Assembly: GCA_963210315.1 (NCBI GenBank)
Contig: OY723276.1
Coordinates: forward strand, 1,426,001 to 1,490,000
DNA from: Rhynchopus euleeides
Taxonomy: Eukaryota > Euglenozoa > Diplonemea > Diplonemida > Diplonemidae
Length of the DNA: 64,000 nucleotides
Reading direction: 5' to 3'
Shown here: positions 11,542 through 23,301 of the stretch, in pieces
Layout of the letters: each line of letters begins with the position of its first letter
Numbering within the stretch: position 1 is the stretch's first letter
Program-made: the position numbers and the translations under genes
The notes under the pieces: model-generated
Database searches by the model: none
Told to the model about the DNA's origin: nothing
What the model saw: only the letters and a program-made list of their open reading frames with translations

Positions 11542-11566
11542 CTCGGGCGCGCGAAGCGCGCCCGAG
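11542..11566. repeat. GC hairpin (GAA loop) followed by AAAAATTTTCA
   Basis: The stem ctcgggcgcgc pairs perfectly with gcgcgcccgag around a GAA loop, and aaaaattttca follows at once. The same arrangement with a different stem recurs at 12775-12799. Confidence 0.75.
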
Positions 11567-12084
11567 AAAAATTTTCACTGAACGGGAAGGGGGGGGGGGA
11601 AAATCCAAAAATCCCAAAAACAAAAATGACCGGCCCATCGGCCTTAGCGGGAACACTGTGAACAGGGGATAAGATAGGTCTGGTTTTCCGGTTTTCAAAA
11701 CCAGGGTTTCCCGGTTCCCGGTTTTCTGGGGGAAAAAAAAAAAGGTCGGTCTCATTTTTGGCGGTTTTTTTTGTGACTTTGGGACAGTAAAACAGTCAGA
11801 AAAAACGCCATAAAAAAATAGAAAGTGACCCCATCGTGATCCGCACAGAGCCCAAATAGTCCAAAGAAGGCAGAGAAGCGGAGAAGAAAAAATGGACCTA
11901 GCGGGTGGCCCGGTGGGTGGTGATGCCCTCGTCATGCAGGTCTCTTCTGTTTTGAAGGTGCACACATGGTGGACTCCAGCCACCATGTCTAAGAGGGAGT
12001 CTAAGACTGCAGTCTGTACTGGAGACGGGAGTCTATTTTCCAGCTAGTTTACGCTCAGACTCCCGCTAGTTGAGACTCATGGGA

Positions 12085-12138
12085 GACACGGTGTACTCCA
12101 GCGGAGGTAGGGTAACCTCCGCTGGAGTTCACCGTGTC
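12085..12138. repeat. 24-bp-arm hairpin
   Basis: The arms gacacggtgtactccagcgg (continuing aggt) and their complement are separated by six bases, with one mismatch. The structure is non-coding and lies between inverted palindrome copies of the repeat island. Confidence 0.7.
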
Positions 12139-12774
12139 GTCTGCCTCTGTGCAGCGTCACTCGGTGCCATCGAATACATGGCGACAGCCCACCAACTCGA
12201 GACAGATCTGCTTGTCTGGAGGGCTGAGACGAGAACACGAACGACTTTCAAGCAGTCTTGAAGGTCGCCAAGCCTATTGGGGGCAACTAACAGATGAGAT
12301 TTGTTTGTTGCCTGTCGTCACAGCTAGGTGCCCATCTCCTCGAAAACTCTCGTCTAGGCTCTACGTGGCGGAGATCTCGTGGACCCTTTGGCCATGACAA
12401 GGTCTGCCGTGCATCCACTCCACCCACAACGCACACCTGTCACGAGTGGTCGCTCCCACGTCCTCCTCCACCCTGAAGGTTGAACCCTCAAGGACCAGTG
12501 ATCTCCTGCTGGCCGGGCTGCGATACAGTGAAGCCTTCCTACTTACAAGCGAATCCAGACTGTAGGGAACAGATGTTCACTACCGTGGCCTCCGGCGGCT
12601 GGGGGGCTCCGCCCCCCAGACCCCCCTGCGTAAAAACATTGCACCAGACCGGTTTTTTGGCCGAGAGTCCAAACTTTCAAAGCAGCTGCTGCGCCTGCCC
12701 CACCAAGCAGCCTCAGTACGACAGGACGCGCGCAGGCACTGGGCCCTCTCAGATTCTGGGAGGGTTTGCGCGGG

Positions 12775-12799
12775 TCGCGCGCGCCGAAGGCGCGCGCGA
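12775..12799. repeat. GC hairpin (GAA loop) followed by AAAAATTTTCA
   Basis: The stem tcgcgcgcgcc pairs with ggcgcgcgcga around a GAA loop, then aaaattttcaaa follows. It has the same architecture as 11542-11566 with a changed stem, so pairing rather than sequence has been kept. Confidence 0.75.
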
Positions 12800-14857
12800 A
12801 AAATTTTCAAAACCAGAAAAACCGGAAAACGGCGCCAGAAAAAAAGTCTATCTTATACCCTGACTGTGAACCACCAAGAAAAAAAATTATTGGCAATTCT
12901 GAAAATCCTTATACTCATACCGGGCAACATTCAGGTATGGAGCTGGAGCAGGCCTGGGCGGGGAACGAGTCCTTTTTCCAGGTTTTTTGGGTCGGGGAAC
13001 CAGGTTTTTTCTAAGAATTTTTACAAGGGATTTTTTGCTCGCCCCCCCACAGTTTCCAGGCGCGTGCCCGTCAGGCGGGACCTTTTCTCTGATTCCTCTC
13101 CGCGTCATCATTGACAGCTCTCGAGTGATGCCCAGAGATGCTTGCGGCAGAGAGTGCCCCTCATGCGCGTTACAGCTGAAAATGAATGAGGATCATCTGG
13201 CACTCGTTCTCATCGGGGGTTGTGCTCCGCGGACTCAATACACCTTGGCACTCTCGCACTGGACATGCCAGCAGCTGGAGGACAGTTACAAAGCTGCCAC
13301 TCCCCGACGCCACCCACGTGCTGGCCCCTTCAGGTCTGAAAGCCCAAAAGCTCCCGGGGATTGTTGCAGTGGTGCGCACCATATTCAGCGCAGTAGGGTG
13401 ATCTCTCCGATTTTCCAAAACTGCTGGTTTACTGGTTTGGGGAACGGTCGTCGGCAGACCGTTGAAATGCACGTGTTAGCAAGGCACACTCACGTTTCAG
13501 GTAGCGTGTCGCGTGTCACGCATGTCGCGAACGCGGCAAGTGTACCTCCCAGGTGGGGAAGCCCGACCTCCTGTCCGATGTCAGTCAGGCTTCGAAGAAG
13601 CGCTTCATGGATGCGGCGCTGACCTCCTACGCTGCACTGTACCCGGGGAAGTGAGATAGATGGACGGGCACACGCTACATGGGGGGTCTGGGGGGCGGAG
13701 CCCCCCAGCCGCCGGAGGCCACGGTAGCGAACATCTGTTCGTGTGGGCGTACAGATTCTGTTACCAAGTCCTGGGTAAGACGTTAAACTGCCTGGGGGGG
13801 CCGTCCCCGGACCATGACGGGTGCCTGCACCAGGAGTCTAGCACGGCCGTGGTCCGGAGCATGACCTAAAACGGCTTGGGTACCGAGGCTCCCCAGACCA
13901 GGAAGGGTGGAGACACCTGGAGTCTAAATAGTCACACCACGTCAGGCCAGACCTTCGCATTGCACTCCGCGAAGACTGCCACACAGCCGCGGGGCAGGTG
14001 TGCAGCCTGTGGATGACCTCGTACAGAGAAGACTGTAAGGGACGACAGCCCCGCCGAGGCGATACAGCGCCAGACGCGGCCCGAGTTTCTGGAGACCGAC
14101 TGGGGAACTGGAACGTCTTCAGGATAAGCGCCTCACAGAGGACTGATCCTCACCTGTGTGAACTGAGAACCCCCAGCCCCAAGATGCTGGTGTGGAGCGG
14201 GTGCCTCGACCTCTTTTCGGGTTCTTTATTTCTTTATTTTCTTTTGGATGCGTCCACCAAAGAAAACGTGGCCACCCACTCGCAGAGGCTCCCGAAAGCT
14301 CCAGCATCAGCTAGCGGTTCATAGTGTAGATTGGTGTCTCCAGAAGGGGATGTCCGGTCGCAGAAGAAAAACGACGAAGACAACCACACAGGCCGCAAAA
14401 AAAAAAATTCTGTGCGAGTTGGCTGCGTCCTCAGAGGCGACTGGAGTGGTTGGACCCCGACCTGGTGGGATTCGAAGGACTTGAGTACGAGACGTACGCC
14501 ACAGGGGGGTCTGGGGGGCGGAGCCCCCCAGCCGCCGGAGGCCACGGTAGTGAACGTCTGGCTCTCCAGTTGGCCAGCAAGGCGAACTGAACGGGGGACA
14601 GACTTCCCTTCCATCCTTGTCCGCGCCCTGTCGACTGGGGAAAACTTAGAAAAAGTTTTTTCCTCTGCGAAACAACCTTAGAAAAAAATTCCCCTAACAA
14701 AATTCTTAGAAAAAAAGTTTTTTTCCCCTTACAAAAATTCTTAGAAAAAAAGTTCAGAATCCTGAAAGTGGGGAACAAGCCCCCCAGTTAGGAACAGCCC
14801 TGAGCTGGAGGATTGTTTTTTTTGTTGACCGCACGAAAGAAAGTACACAAGAAACAT

Positions 14858-15229
14858 GGTATGACAAAGATCTTGCAAGAAATGTTAAGATATCTCGAAA
14901 TTTCTTAAGACGTCTTAATGTAATGCCGAAAGGGCTATTTCTTAAAGATTTCTTACTGATTTCTTAAGACGTGTTTCTTAATGCCTAGCATTTTAATGTC
15001 CATCATTCTGAAGAAGATCTTAAAAGATCTTTTCCAGAATGATGGACATTTTTAATGCTGGGAGATATGGAAATAATGTCCATCATTTCATTAAGAAATC
15101 TTAAGAAATCCTGCATTTCTTAAAAATAATGGGGGTCATTAATTTAAGAAATTTAATGCAGCACCTGCATTAAGACGTCTTAAGAAAGAAGTGAAAAGAT
15201 CCTTTTCTTATTAAGACCTTTGTCATACC
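14858..15229. mobile_element. AT-rich fold-back MITE
   Basis: A 372-bp element, strikingly AT-rich against its GC-rich surroundings. The ends are inverted: ggtatgacaaag at the left, ctttgtcatacc at the right, extended inward by a shared tctt. The interior is made of nested palindromes, including cttaagaaatttcttaag, agacgtct motifs, and the pair aatgtccatcattctg / cagaatgatggacatt. AT (or CATG) flanks both ends and may be the target duplication. There is no coding capacity. Confidence 0.75.
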
Positions 15230-16619
15230 ATGAAGAAAGGGGGGGGGGGGGGACGAAAAAATATGTTGTGTTGGAGGGCGGGCCTTACGGTGTTGTAAGT
15301 GTTACAACCGGTGTGTTGGCAGCGGTGGTCGCATCACGAACACGGTGGTGGTGCTCTTTGTGTTGTGTGGCGCGTTCTGCTCTCTGCTGCCCAAGGGATA
15401 TATATCCGCGTGATGCGTGATTTGGAAAGGCGGCCCCATTGTTCCGCCACCCCCTTCCCCCCACCCCACCCTCACCAACAAAGTGGCCCGTGAGGTGCAC
15501 CGCTTTTCGGCAGGGGTTCCGTTTTTTTTTACACGCAACATCAGACTGACATTCGATTCAGAGTGATTGAGTGAACGGGAGATGCCTTGCTCTCGTCTCC
15601 ACATATTCACAACACCCCCTCCCCCCCCACTCTGCCTCTGTTGCGCTTCCGCCTGGACATCCCCTGTCAGTGTATTATTATAAATGGTGTGGGTGGGTGT
15701 GTGTGTGTGCGTGTGTTTGTTTTTTCGGGGCATTGCGGGGCACTTCGGTACCCTCAAAGAGACGGGCAGCCTTGCTCCTGTTCCAATATGCACAGCTGGA
15801 TGGAGTCTCTCCATACACATCACCGGTGTAGGCGTGGCACTGCCACGCACGCACGGAAGGGATGTGGGATGTGGGTGATATCCATGGCTTCCGGGTGGGA
15901 CTCCCGCAAGGCAGAGCGGTGTGATTCCCTGTGGGCTTGAAAGGCAGGTGACCGGCCCGCTCCTGCCAGGTGCCACGCTTTCCAAAGAAAGGTTCATATG
16001 TGTGTTGTTTTGCGGTCAGATTGCCAACGTTTCGACAAAATTTGGAAGAGGTAAAATGGAGCAGCGAGGGATTTGGGTAGGTTTCGATAGTCGCAAGGCG
16101 GGGAGGGGTGGGAGGTGAGTGCGGCGCCCTGCTCCCAACGGGCACAGCGCTTGCATTTTTGAAGGTGCACGAGACAGCGCACGATTGATCCCGCTGAACC
16201 GTGGTCTTACTTGAATCCAAAGATACAAGAAAGAGTCACATTCGAATCCACATTGGGACATCATTGCGCCCTAAGTGCAGACAAGTGAGCCCAACAAAAC
16301 AAGGCGTTACACTGACACAGTTTGCCACAGCGGAAGGCCCCCGTAATTGTATTTTACTGCTGCTTCTATGATGGACCAAACGTAAGCCACACATAGTGCA
16401 CGCAAGCAGCTGTGCCTTTCTATGGCAGGCCGGCTTTTTGATTGCACAAAAGCTGTCAAGCGCTTAAAATACCGGGCCGTGCGGTGCGATCGGACCCCCC
16501 TCCCCCTCCCTGCCAGCACTGCCAAAATGCCTCGCCCTGAGGCCCACTGCCCCCCCTGCCCAGTTTCTACACCCCACACCCCCACACACTCTACGCCCTC
16601 GCAGGCCGCCTGCCGCATC
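15230..16619. other. Spacer upstream of the pyrophosphatase gene
   Basis: No gene is seen. It begins with a G14 run, contains a TG/GT tract near 15690-15720, and ends in pyrimidine- and CA-rich sequence with a GCAG (16601-16604) that may be the transcript's 5' splice acceptor. A plus frame open from 16422 is in phase with the pyrophosphatase but its upstream part looks non-coding. Confidence 0.5.
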
Positions 16620-19600
16620 ATGAGCAGCGATTGGGCGGCGGATGGTGCCCGCTATGGCGGGCGCCATCCGGCTCGGGGGACCATGATGCAGCGCGGCGGC
16701 GGCAGCACCGCTGCTCCCCCGCCCCCCCAGCCCACCAGCTCCGGGTTCGCCCTCAACATGGACAGCCTGCAGCAGGACACGGCACACGCGCACCCCTCCT
16801 ACGCACGCCCCGGAACCTTCGCCGCGCAGCAGGAGGACTACACCAACAGCAAACCGGCATACCCCCAGACGAACTACGGCTACATGGACCAACCCCCGGC
16901 AACCTATGCGCAGTCCGGTGGTGGGTATGAAGACTACGGTGGCGGTGGGGTTGACTCTGTGCATGCGGCGCACCATGTGGACCCTGTGGAGGAGGCCATC
17001 ACACACGCTGCGGAAAACCGCGCCCTTCACTTCACCGCGGCGGTGGTCGTGGGGGGTGTGGTGGTGATCACGCTGCTGATGGGGATGGCCGGGATGACCC
17101 TCTGCTTCGTGCACATCGTGTGCACGGGCGGGATCTACTACGCGGTGCTGCTTGCGAAGAACATCCTGCAGGCCGACAAGGGGGAGCCCAAGATGCAGGA
17201 CGTAGCGAGCGCCATCCGCGATGCCGCAAACGGATTCCTCCGCATCCAGTACGGCTCCATCGCGAAGATGGCTGTCGGCGTGGCGTCTGTTCTGTTCCTC
17301 GCATACTGCGTGCGGGAGAAGACGCCCGGCTTGGACATCAACTCCGTGGTGCTCGCCCTGGTCACCTCCCTCTCCTTCCTCATCGGGGCCTTCTGCTCCG
17401 CCCTCGCGGGGTATGTCGGCGTGTGGATCTCTGTCCGCGCCAACCTCCGCGTCGCAGCACAGGCCGTGCATGGGTCTGTCGACGGGGCGCTCAAGATGTC
17501 CTTCCACGGGGGTGCCTTCTCCGCGATCATCTCGGCATGCATGTGCATGATGGGCCTTGCGTTTCTCTACGCGATATTCCATTTCATCGCGGTCACGTGC
17601 AGCGGCGTGCGGCTGGAGAGCGTCCCCCTCCTCCTGGCGGGCTACGGGTTCGGGGCCTCGTTTGTCGCGCTGTTCATGCAGGTGGCAGGGGGGATCTACA
17701 CGAAGGCTGCAGATGTGGGTGCCGACATGGTGGGGAAGGTGGACAACAGCATCCCGGAGGACGACCCGCGCAACCCTGCCGTGATCGCGGATCTGGTGGG
17801 GGACAACGTGGGTGACTGTGCGGGCAGCATGGCAGACGTGTTCGAGAGCATTGCGGCGGAGATCCTTGGGACCATGATCCTGGCGGCAGCGCTGTCGCAC
17901 GAGACGCAGCTTGACCCCGAGACGACGCAGCGGTACATCTTCTTCCCTCTGGTGGTGCACGCGCTGGACGTCGTTGTGTCGTCGGCAGGCATCTCCATCG
18001 TGAAATACCGTGACACCGACTCGTCGCCCCTCACAGCCATGAAGCGGGGGTACCTCCTGACGGCATTCCTGGCGACTATCCTGTTCACCTTCGTCTGCTA
18101 CTTCATGCTCTACACAGAGACAGCCCCCTACGCCTGGTCGCGCTTCTGGATGTGTGGCATCCTCGGCATCATGACGGCATTCGTCCTTCTCTTCGTCTGC
18201 CAGTACTACACAGACTACGCGTACCCCCCGGTGCGCGACATCGCGGCAGCGAGCGTGACAGGGCACGGCACGAACGTGATCCAGGGGCTTGCCGTGGGGT
18301 TCGAGTCGACAGGGCCCCCTGCTGTTGTCATCTCGCTGAACCTGGCGATGGCATACTACCTGGGTGAGGCAGCCTTCCCTGAGGCGCCGGTCACGTCGGG
18401 GCTGTTCGTATGGAGCCCCTTCACCCACCTTCCCTGGCTGAGGGCCCTGCCCCTCGCCTGTGTGTGTGCTGCGCCCCCCTCGTGCACTGCGGGGGGGGGG
18501 GGGGCACGGGGAAAACAGAATGGGTGGTTGCCCCAGCTCTTTTTCAGCTCTGAGAGTCACACGGGGGGGGGGGGGATCTGCCCGTGCCTGACTTCTTCTT
18601 CTTCTCTTCCTCTGCCCCACCCCTGGCCCACTCGCCACACACACCATACACCGCCACGCAGGGGACGGCTGTGGCGACGATGGGGATTCTGTGCACTGCG
18701 GTGTTCATTCTTTCGATGAACAACTTCGGCCCCATTGCCGACAACGCAGGTGGTATTGTCGAGATGAGCGACCAGTCCGATGAGGTCCGTGCCACGACAG
18801 ACGCACTGGACGCTATTGGCAACGTGACAAAGGCTGCGACGAAAGGTTATTCCGTGGGTGGCTCTGCCCTCGCCTTCTTCCTCCTGTTCCGCGCCTTCAT
18901 GGACGACGTAGCTGCATTCTCTGGTGAGAAGTTCGATGTCGTCAACATCGCCAAAATCGAGGTATCCCGCATGACCCACATTCGAACCTTTTTGAGAAAA
19001 CTCTGATGCTGCCTCCACACCCACACGCCCTCTGCTGCGACCCAGGTTCTGATTGGCGGGCTGCTGGGTGTCAGCATGATCTTCGTCTTCACCGGCTGGA
19101 CAATGCGTGCTGTCGGTGTCACGGCGCAGGCCGTTGTGGTGGAGGTGCGCCGCCAGTTCAACGAGATGCCTGGCATCATGTATGTGCTCCTCCCCCGGAG
19201 GAATTCCCCGCCGTGCAGGATCTGACAGGGGCTGCTGGAAATGCCAGACACCCGTTTCTGGCTGTGCGGAGGGCAGGGGTGCTGCCGTCCTCCGTCCCAG
19301 TTGTGTTTCCCCGGCTTTTGTTTCCCCTTCACCTCGGATCCCCATGGAGGTGGAGGCGATGCGCTTTGTTGCCATGGCCATCCTCCGCCCTGCCCCGCTT
19401 CAACCTATCCTGCATCCTACAGGGAGGGCACAACGCGCCCAGAGTACGCCCAGTGCACGGCCATTGTGACACAGGCAGCTCTTCGCCAGGCAGCAGCCCC
19501 CGTGGTGCTGGCATTGGCATCGCCTATCGCAGTGGGCGTCATCTTCCGTGTGGTATGTGGCGTAAGGCTGCCGGCTTTGATTCGTTTGCAATTGAAGCTC

Positions 19601-20144
19601 GGGGCAGTGCGCTGTCTGCTCCACGCCACCTGGAGGCACCATGCCCATCACACACACCACCCTGCAGGTGGGGTACATGCGTGGCGAGCGGCTGCTGGCT
19701 GTCAGCGTGCTGGCAGGGTTTATGATGTTCGGCTCTGTCACCGCCCTGCTTCTGGCTGCCATGTTGGACAACGCTGGCGGTGCGTGGGACAACGCCAAGA
19801 AGTACATCGAGTCTGGCCAGCACGGCGGCAAGGGGAGCGAGGCACACAAGGCAGCAGTCACAGGCGACACGGTATGCGGGTTTTCGCTTCGTGCCATCGT
19901 GTGCACATCTCCCACGGCACTTTCTGCTGTCGGGGCTCTCTCTTTGCACCTCCAGAAAGTGTCGACGTGCGGTTTGTCACTGCCCCCGACCCAGCCCAAG
20001 CCACTCTGACACACACCACACACCCTGTCGCAGGTGGGCGACCCCGCGAAGGACACCAGTGGCCCTGCACTGCACGTTGTGATCACGACCATGTCGACAA
20101 CCATCCTCGTCCTGTGCCCCGTGTTCATCCCGGCAGCACAGTAG
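16620..20144 (+). CDS. Membrane H+-pyrophosphatase, six exons
   Basis: Exons 16620-18407, 18662-18961, 19046-19179, 19423-19552, 19668-19871 and 20034-20144 give 888 residues. The enzyme couples pyrophosphate hydrolysis to proton pumping, usually across acidocalcisome or vacuole membranes. [11 protein letters not shown] (residues about 364-374) and the following [20 protein letters not shown] form the canonical pyrophosphate/Mg site; [15 protein letters not shown] is the late conserved loop. The segment [10 protein letters not shown] has Lys and Thr at the positions that mark the K+-independent (AVP2-like) class. All five introns begin GTAT and end CAG, and each junction restores the family alignment. 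An unusual hydrophilic N-terminal tail of about 140 residues, rich in P, G, Y and Q, precedes the first membrane helix. The ATG at 16620 follows a GCAG by 15 bases. Confidence 0.93.
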
Positions 20145-23118
20145 ATGGGGGTGGACAATGTGCCGCAGCAGTGGCGATCGCAACAAGAGCAGAAGTTGCT
20201 CGGCTGCGCTCTCCACCGGACCTCTGATGCATCAGAGTTGACAGCGGGCCGTGTCTTTTACTCCAAAGGGGTGGGGGGGGGGGGGTGTGGTTGGGAGGGT
20301 GGTCTTCGCGCTATGGCGATGCAGAAAGGCGTTGTTTCGGTGCATTCCTCCTATGTGGTGTTGTTGTGCCGAACGATGTGCCGCAGGCTGCTGGCCACAG
20401 CGGCGATCCCCTCCAACCCCCCCCACCCCCACCGCCCTTGCCTTTCCCACAAGCATGCGTGTGGCGGGCTGCGTCCGAAAAATTCACCCTGTCGCCGCTC
20501 ATATCCCGGATTAGACACAACCTTCGAGATTTCCGCTAAGATTCTGCTGGGGGGGCGTGGGGGGGAGGGAGAGGAAGCGCGGGGAATGGGCCCTTCTCGC
20601 CCCTTTCCCTCACTCCACTCACAATTTCACTGTTTTTCCGTCTTTACACTCCGCCTTATGGGGGGGGGGGTTCGCTGTTGTGCTGCTGTGCTGAGTTGTA
20701 CTGCTCCTTCACATCAGCTAGAGGGCTGGGGTGTGGTAGGTGTGCCAGACAGGGTTTCTATAGATGTACTCGTGATTCGACGTGGAGGTAGCGGGTGGCG
20801 GTGGCGGCACATCCGCTTTGGAGATACGGGATGCCAAGCCACTCAGAAATGCAGAAAAAAATGAAAAGCCGGGGTGTCTTGTGTGTACAGTGGCAGGCAT
20901 ATATCATCAGGGCCCGCACGGTGTGGCCGACACTAAAGCAAAGATCTGATTACCAGATGCGACCGACGGAACGGGGCAAAGTCGCGAAGTGGTGAAGGAA
21001 ATCGTCCGAATCCTTGGGTGGGGCGGGGGTGGGGGTGGGGAGACTCCAAAGGGAGTGCGGTACCTGTTCTTCACCCCCTACTCTGCCCCCCGTAGTGGAC
21101 AGTTTGGAAACCCCCCCCACTGTCAAGAGCAGGAAAGGGTGGGGGTTGGGGGAGGTGGTGGTGAGGGAGGAAGTAAAAAGGCAACATGTGCCGTGACCGA
21201 TGCGGTGCATTTGCCTCCTCGTCTCGCCCACCCCCACCCCCCTCCCCCCATACCACCCCCCCCCCCCTGTTTTTATTCTGAGTAACACCGCCACCCGCTT
21301 TCAGCGCAAGCCTCCCCCTCCACCGGTTCTCTCCCCACCCTGTGATCCACCTGACGGATACTCGGATGGATAATCAAGCAACAGCCCACTTCCCCCTCAC
21401 TGACTGACGAGCTGTGACGAGCAGTGACTGGTAGAGAGGGCCCTCCCCCGGTGATTAGAATACAAAACCTATCAGAACGAAACCACAGTCCGACAAACCG
21501 CCCAAGGTACGGCGAGGCAGGCCTTCACACCTGCAAAATCATGACACGACCAGCACAAGGGTGGAGGTGACCGCACCAACACCAACACCAACACCTACCC
21601 CGATGCCTCTCTGAGCTGCCGCTGGGGGGAGGCAGAGACCCCCCCCCCCCCCTCGCACAACACACAACAGGAAGGTGCTATGAGGCTTGCCTTTGCCCCT
21701 ACTCCCTCTCTCTCTCGACAATACAACCCCCCCCCCCCCCCGCACAGCAGCTGCATGCACTACAACACGTTATAACACAGCCGCACCCTCCGGTGACCCT
21801 CCTCCTGCCTTCTGGGGTTGGGTGCGGCCATCACGCCGGGGGCCCACCCACCCCTGTTCTCTCAGCACGGCCGCCTTCCTTTCGTCCTTTTTGCCCTGCT
21901 CAGAGGTGCCATGCGAGTGACGAATCCTCCTCCGTGGCTACCCGCTGTTGCTGGATGATAAGGTGCCCAGGGATCCTGCGCGGCATGTGTGCAGTGGCAG
22001 CACGTCTTATTATTTTTCTTTCTTTTGAAAAAAGAATATAGCGGAGAGGCGGTGCAAAGAAAGGGGTGTTCGTGCCCCCCCCTTCTCTCTTGGACGCAAT
22101 AGCGTAGCGTTGCGAAGAGAACTTGTTTTGTGCGTCGCATATATCACACACTGCGTATGCAGGAGGTGCCGGGGAGCTACACGCGGAGACTGCGACCTCA
22201 CGCAACAAACACATTACAAAACAAGTTCTCTCTCTCTCTCTCTCTTTCTCGGAGTACACAGTGGTGTTGGGGGGGGGGGGGTGGCCTGATTTTTGCGTGT
22301 ATCTCTTGGGCAATCGCACCACCCCATCCCTCTTCTTTCTCGCTTCTCACTCTATGATATGACCTCTTCATTTTCTTGAGAGACTCTCGTCTACAGGCAG
22401 GCCCTTCGCTCAGGCATGCAGGAAAGTGTAGCGTATCAGTTCTCGTGCGTCGTCTTTCGTAGATGTTCTGTACGATGCGGGTCCGCTAATCCAACATAGC
22501 CAACGCAGGAAAGTGATTAAAAGTGATACCACATCACAACACACTGGCTGTATAGGTGGCGCAGTTTAACACACAGTGGCACAGAGCGGGAAAGGCCACA
22601 CCCCCCCCCCCCCTTTTTGGTGTTTCATTTCAATTCCGCACGAACGAAAAATTCATCGCGCTGCACAGAAAACCTCTCATCTGTGTCTGACGTGACGGGC
22701 ACACCTGCATGGTGTGGCCTGCGTGACGTCTTTCTGGAGAGGGGGGGGGGGCACAGGACCTCTGCGCAGCCTGTGGTTATCATTCACAAAGAATGGGGGG
22801 GCTGGCAAAAGAAAGGCGGGTAGGGTGGGTGGGTGGGTGGGTGTGTGTTGAGTTAACGGCAACGCCTCGAGTGTTGGCGTGAAGGATGTGGGGGCGGGGG
22901 GGTGGTGGTTTGTGGGTGTGGGTGATTCAGGGGCGTGTACTGTTGTTTGGGGCTGGGGGGGTGGGGCGGGAGTGGGGGGTGGGGGATGGGAAAGTGGGGG
23001 CAAGTGGAGGCGAAACCTGCCCCGCGCCTGCTGCGTCTCTCGTGAAGCCGATGAAGCCCACGTGGGTGGGATGTTTGGTTTGTGGATGGCGTCACAACCA
23101 TAGGCAACCCCTCGCCCA
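20145..23118. other. Three-kilobase spacer of simple sequence
   Basis: No gene is seen. The stretch has many G and C homopolymers (20274-20286, 20650, 21257-21266, 21640-21652, 21727-21740, 22270, 22600), a TC repeat at 22225-22250, and GGGT runs near 22830. Several overlapping frames of 60-240 codons cross these runs without domain content. Confidence 0.5.
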
Positions 23119-23301
23119 CCACCTCGACCCACCTCTCCCAGCATGGTGTTCCCTGCTGCCGTGATGAGCAGCTGGGTGAGCTCTGCCAGGACTGCTGCGC
23201 ATTGCCACTGCACATGCATCCCACAGGTCACACCCCCCTGTACACACTGTCATGTTGACCCCAGCCGTGCTCCTCATGGCTGCTTCTGTTGGGTTGGAGT
23301 G
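23119..23301 (+). repeat. Duplicated 5' block of surface-protein family
   Basis: This block is nearly identical (only a few mismatches over about 182 bp) to 33494-33675. It covers the upstream region, a CACAG acceptor-like site and the first 16 or so codons of two surface-protein genes. Identity ends abruptly just after the signal peptide. Confidence 0.9.

Larger units (their letters stand above)
9305..14562. repeat. Repeat island: nine copies of a GC palindrome
   Basis: Nine near-identical units of about 60 bp. Each has a stem-loop (six G, then C-GGAG, then six C), followed by agccgccggaggccacggta and a gaac.tctgtt tail. Plus-oriented copies lie near 9305-9369, 9462-9530, 10122-10187, 10279-10346, 13678-13745 and 14500-14562; inverted copies near 11285-11354, 11421-11488 and 12564-12630. 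Six of the nine form pairs 136-160 bp apart. I found no copy elsewhere in the window. Spacer sequence between some copies is itself similar but diverged (9390-9460 against 14425-14500), so the units are probably parts of larger old repeats. Open frames through the island are translations of the repeat, not genes. Confidence 0.85.

Noticed and set aside
16464-18647. Minus-strand frame of 727 codons opposite the pyrophosphatase
   Set aside because: It is the mirror of a GC-rich coding exon, with His/Arg/Val-heavy composition and no domain. The plus strand matches a known family and has introns that restore its alignment.
16620-20144. Dinoflagellate origin
   Set aside because: Introns are GT-AG with strict GTATG donors, not the GC-AG mix expected there, and gene and element content fit Euglenozoa better. 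Lineage remains unproven.
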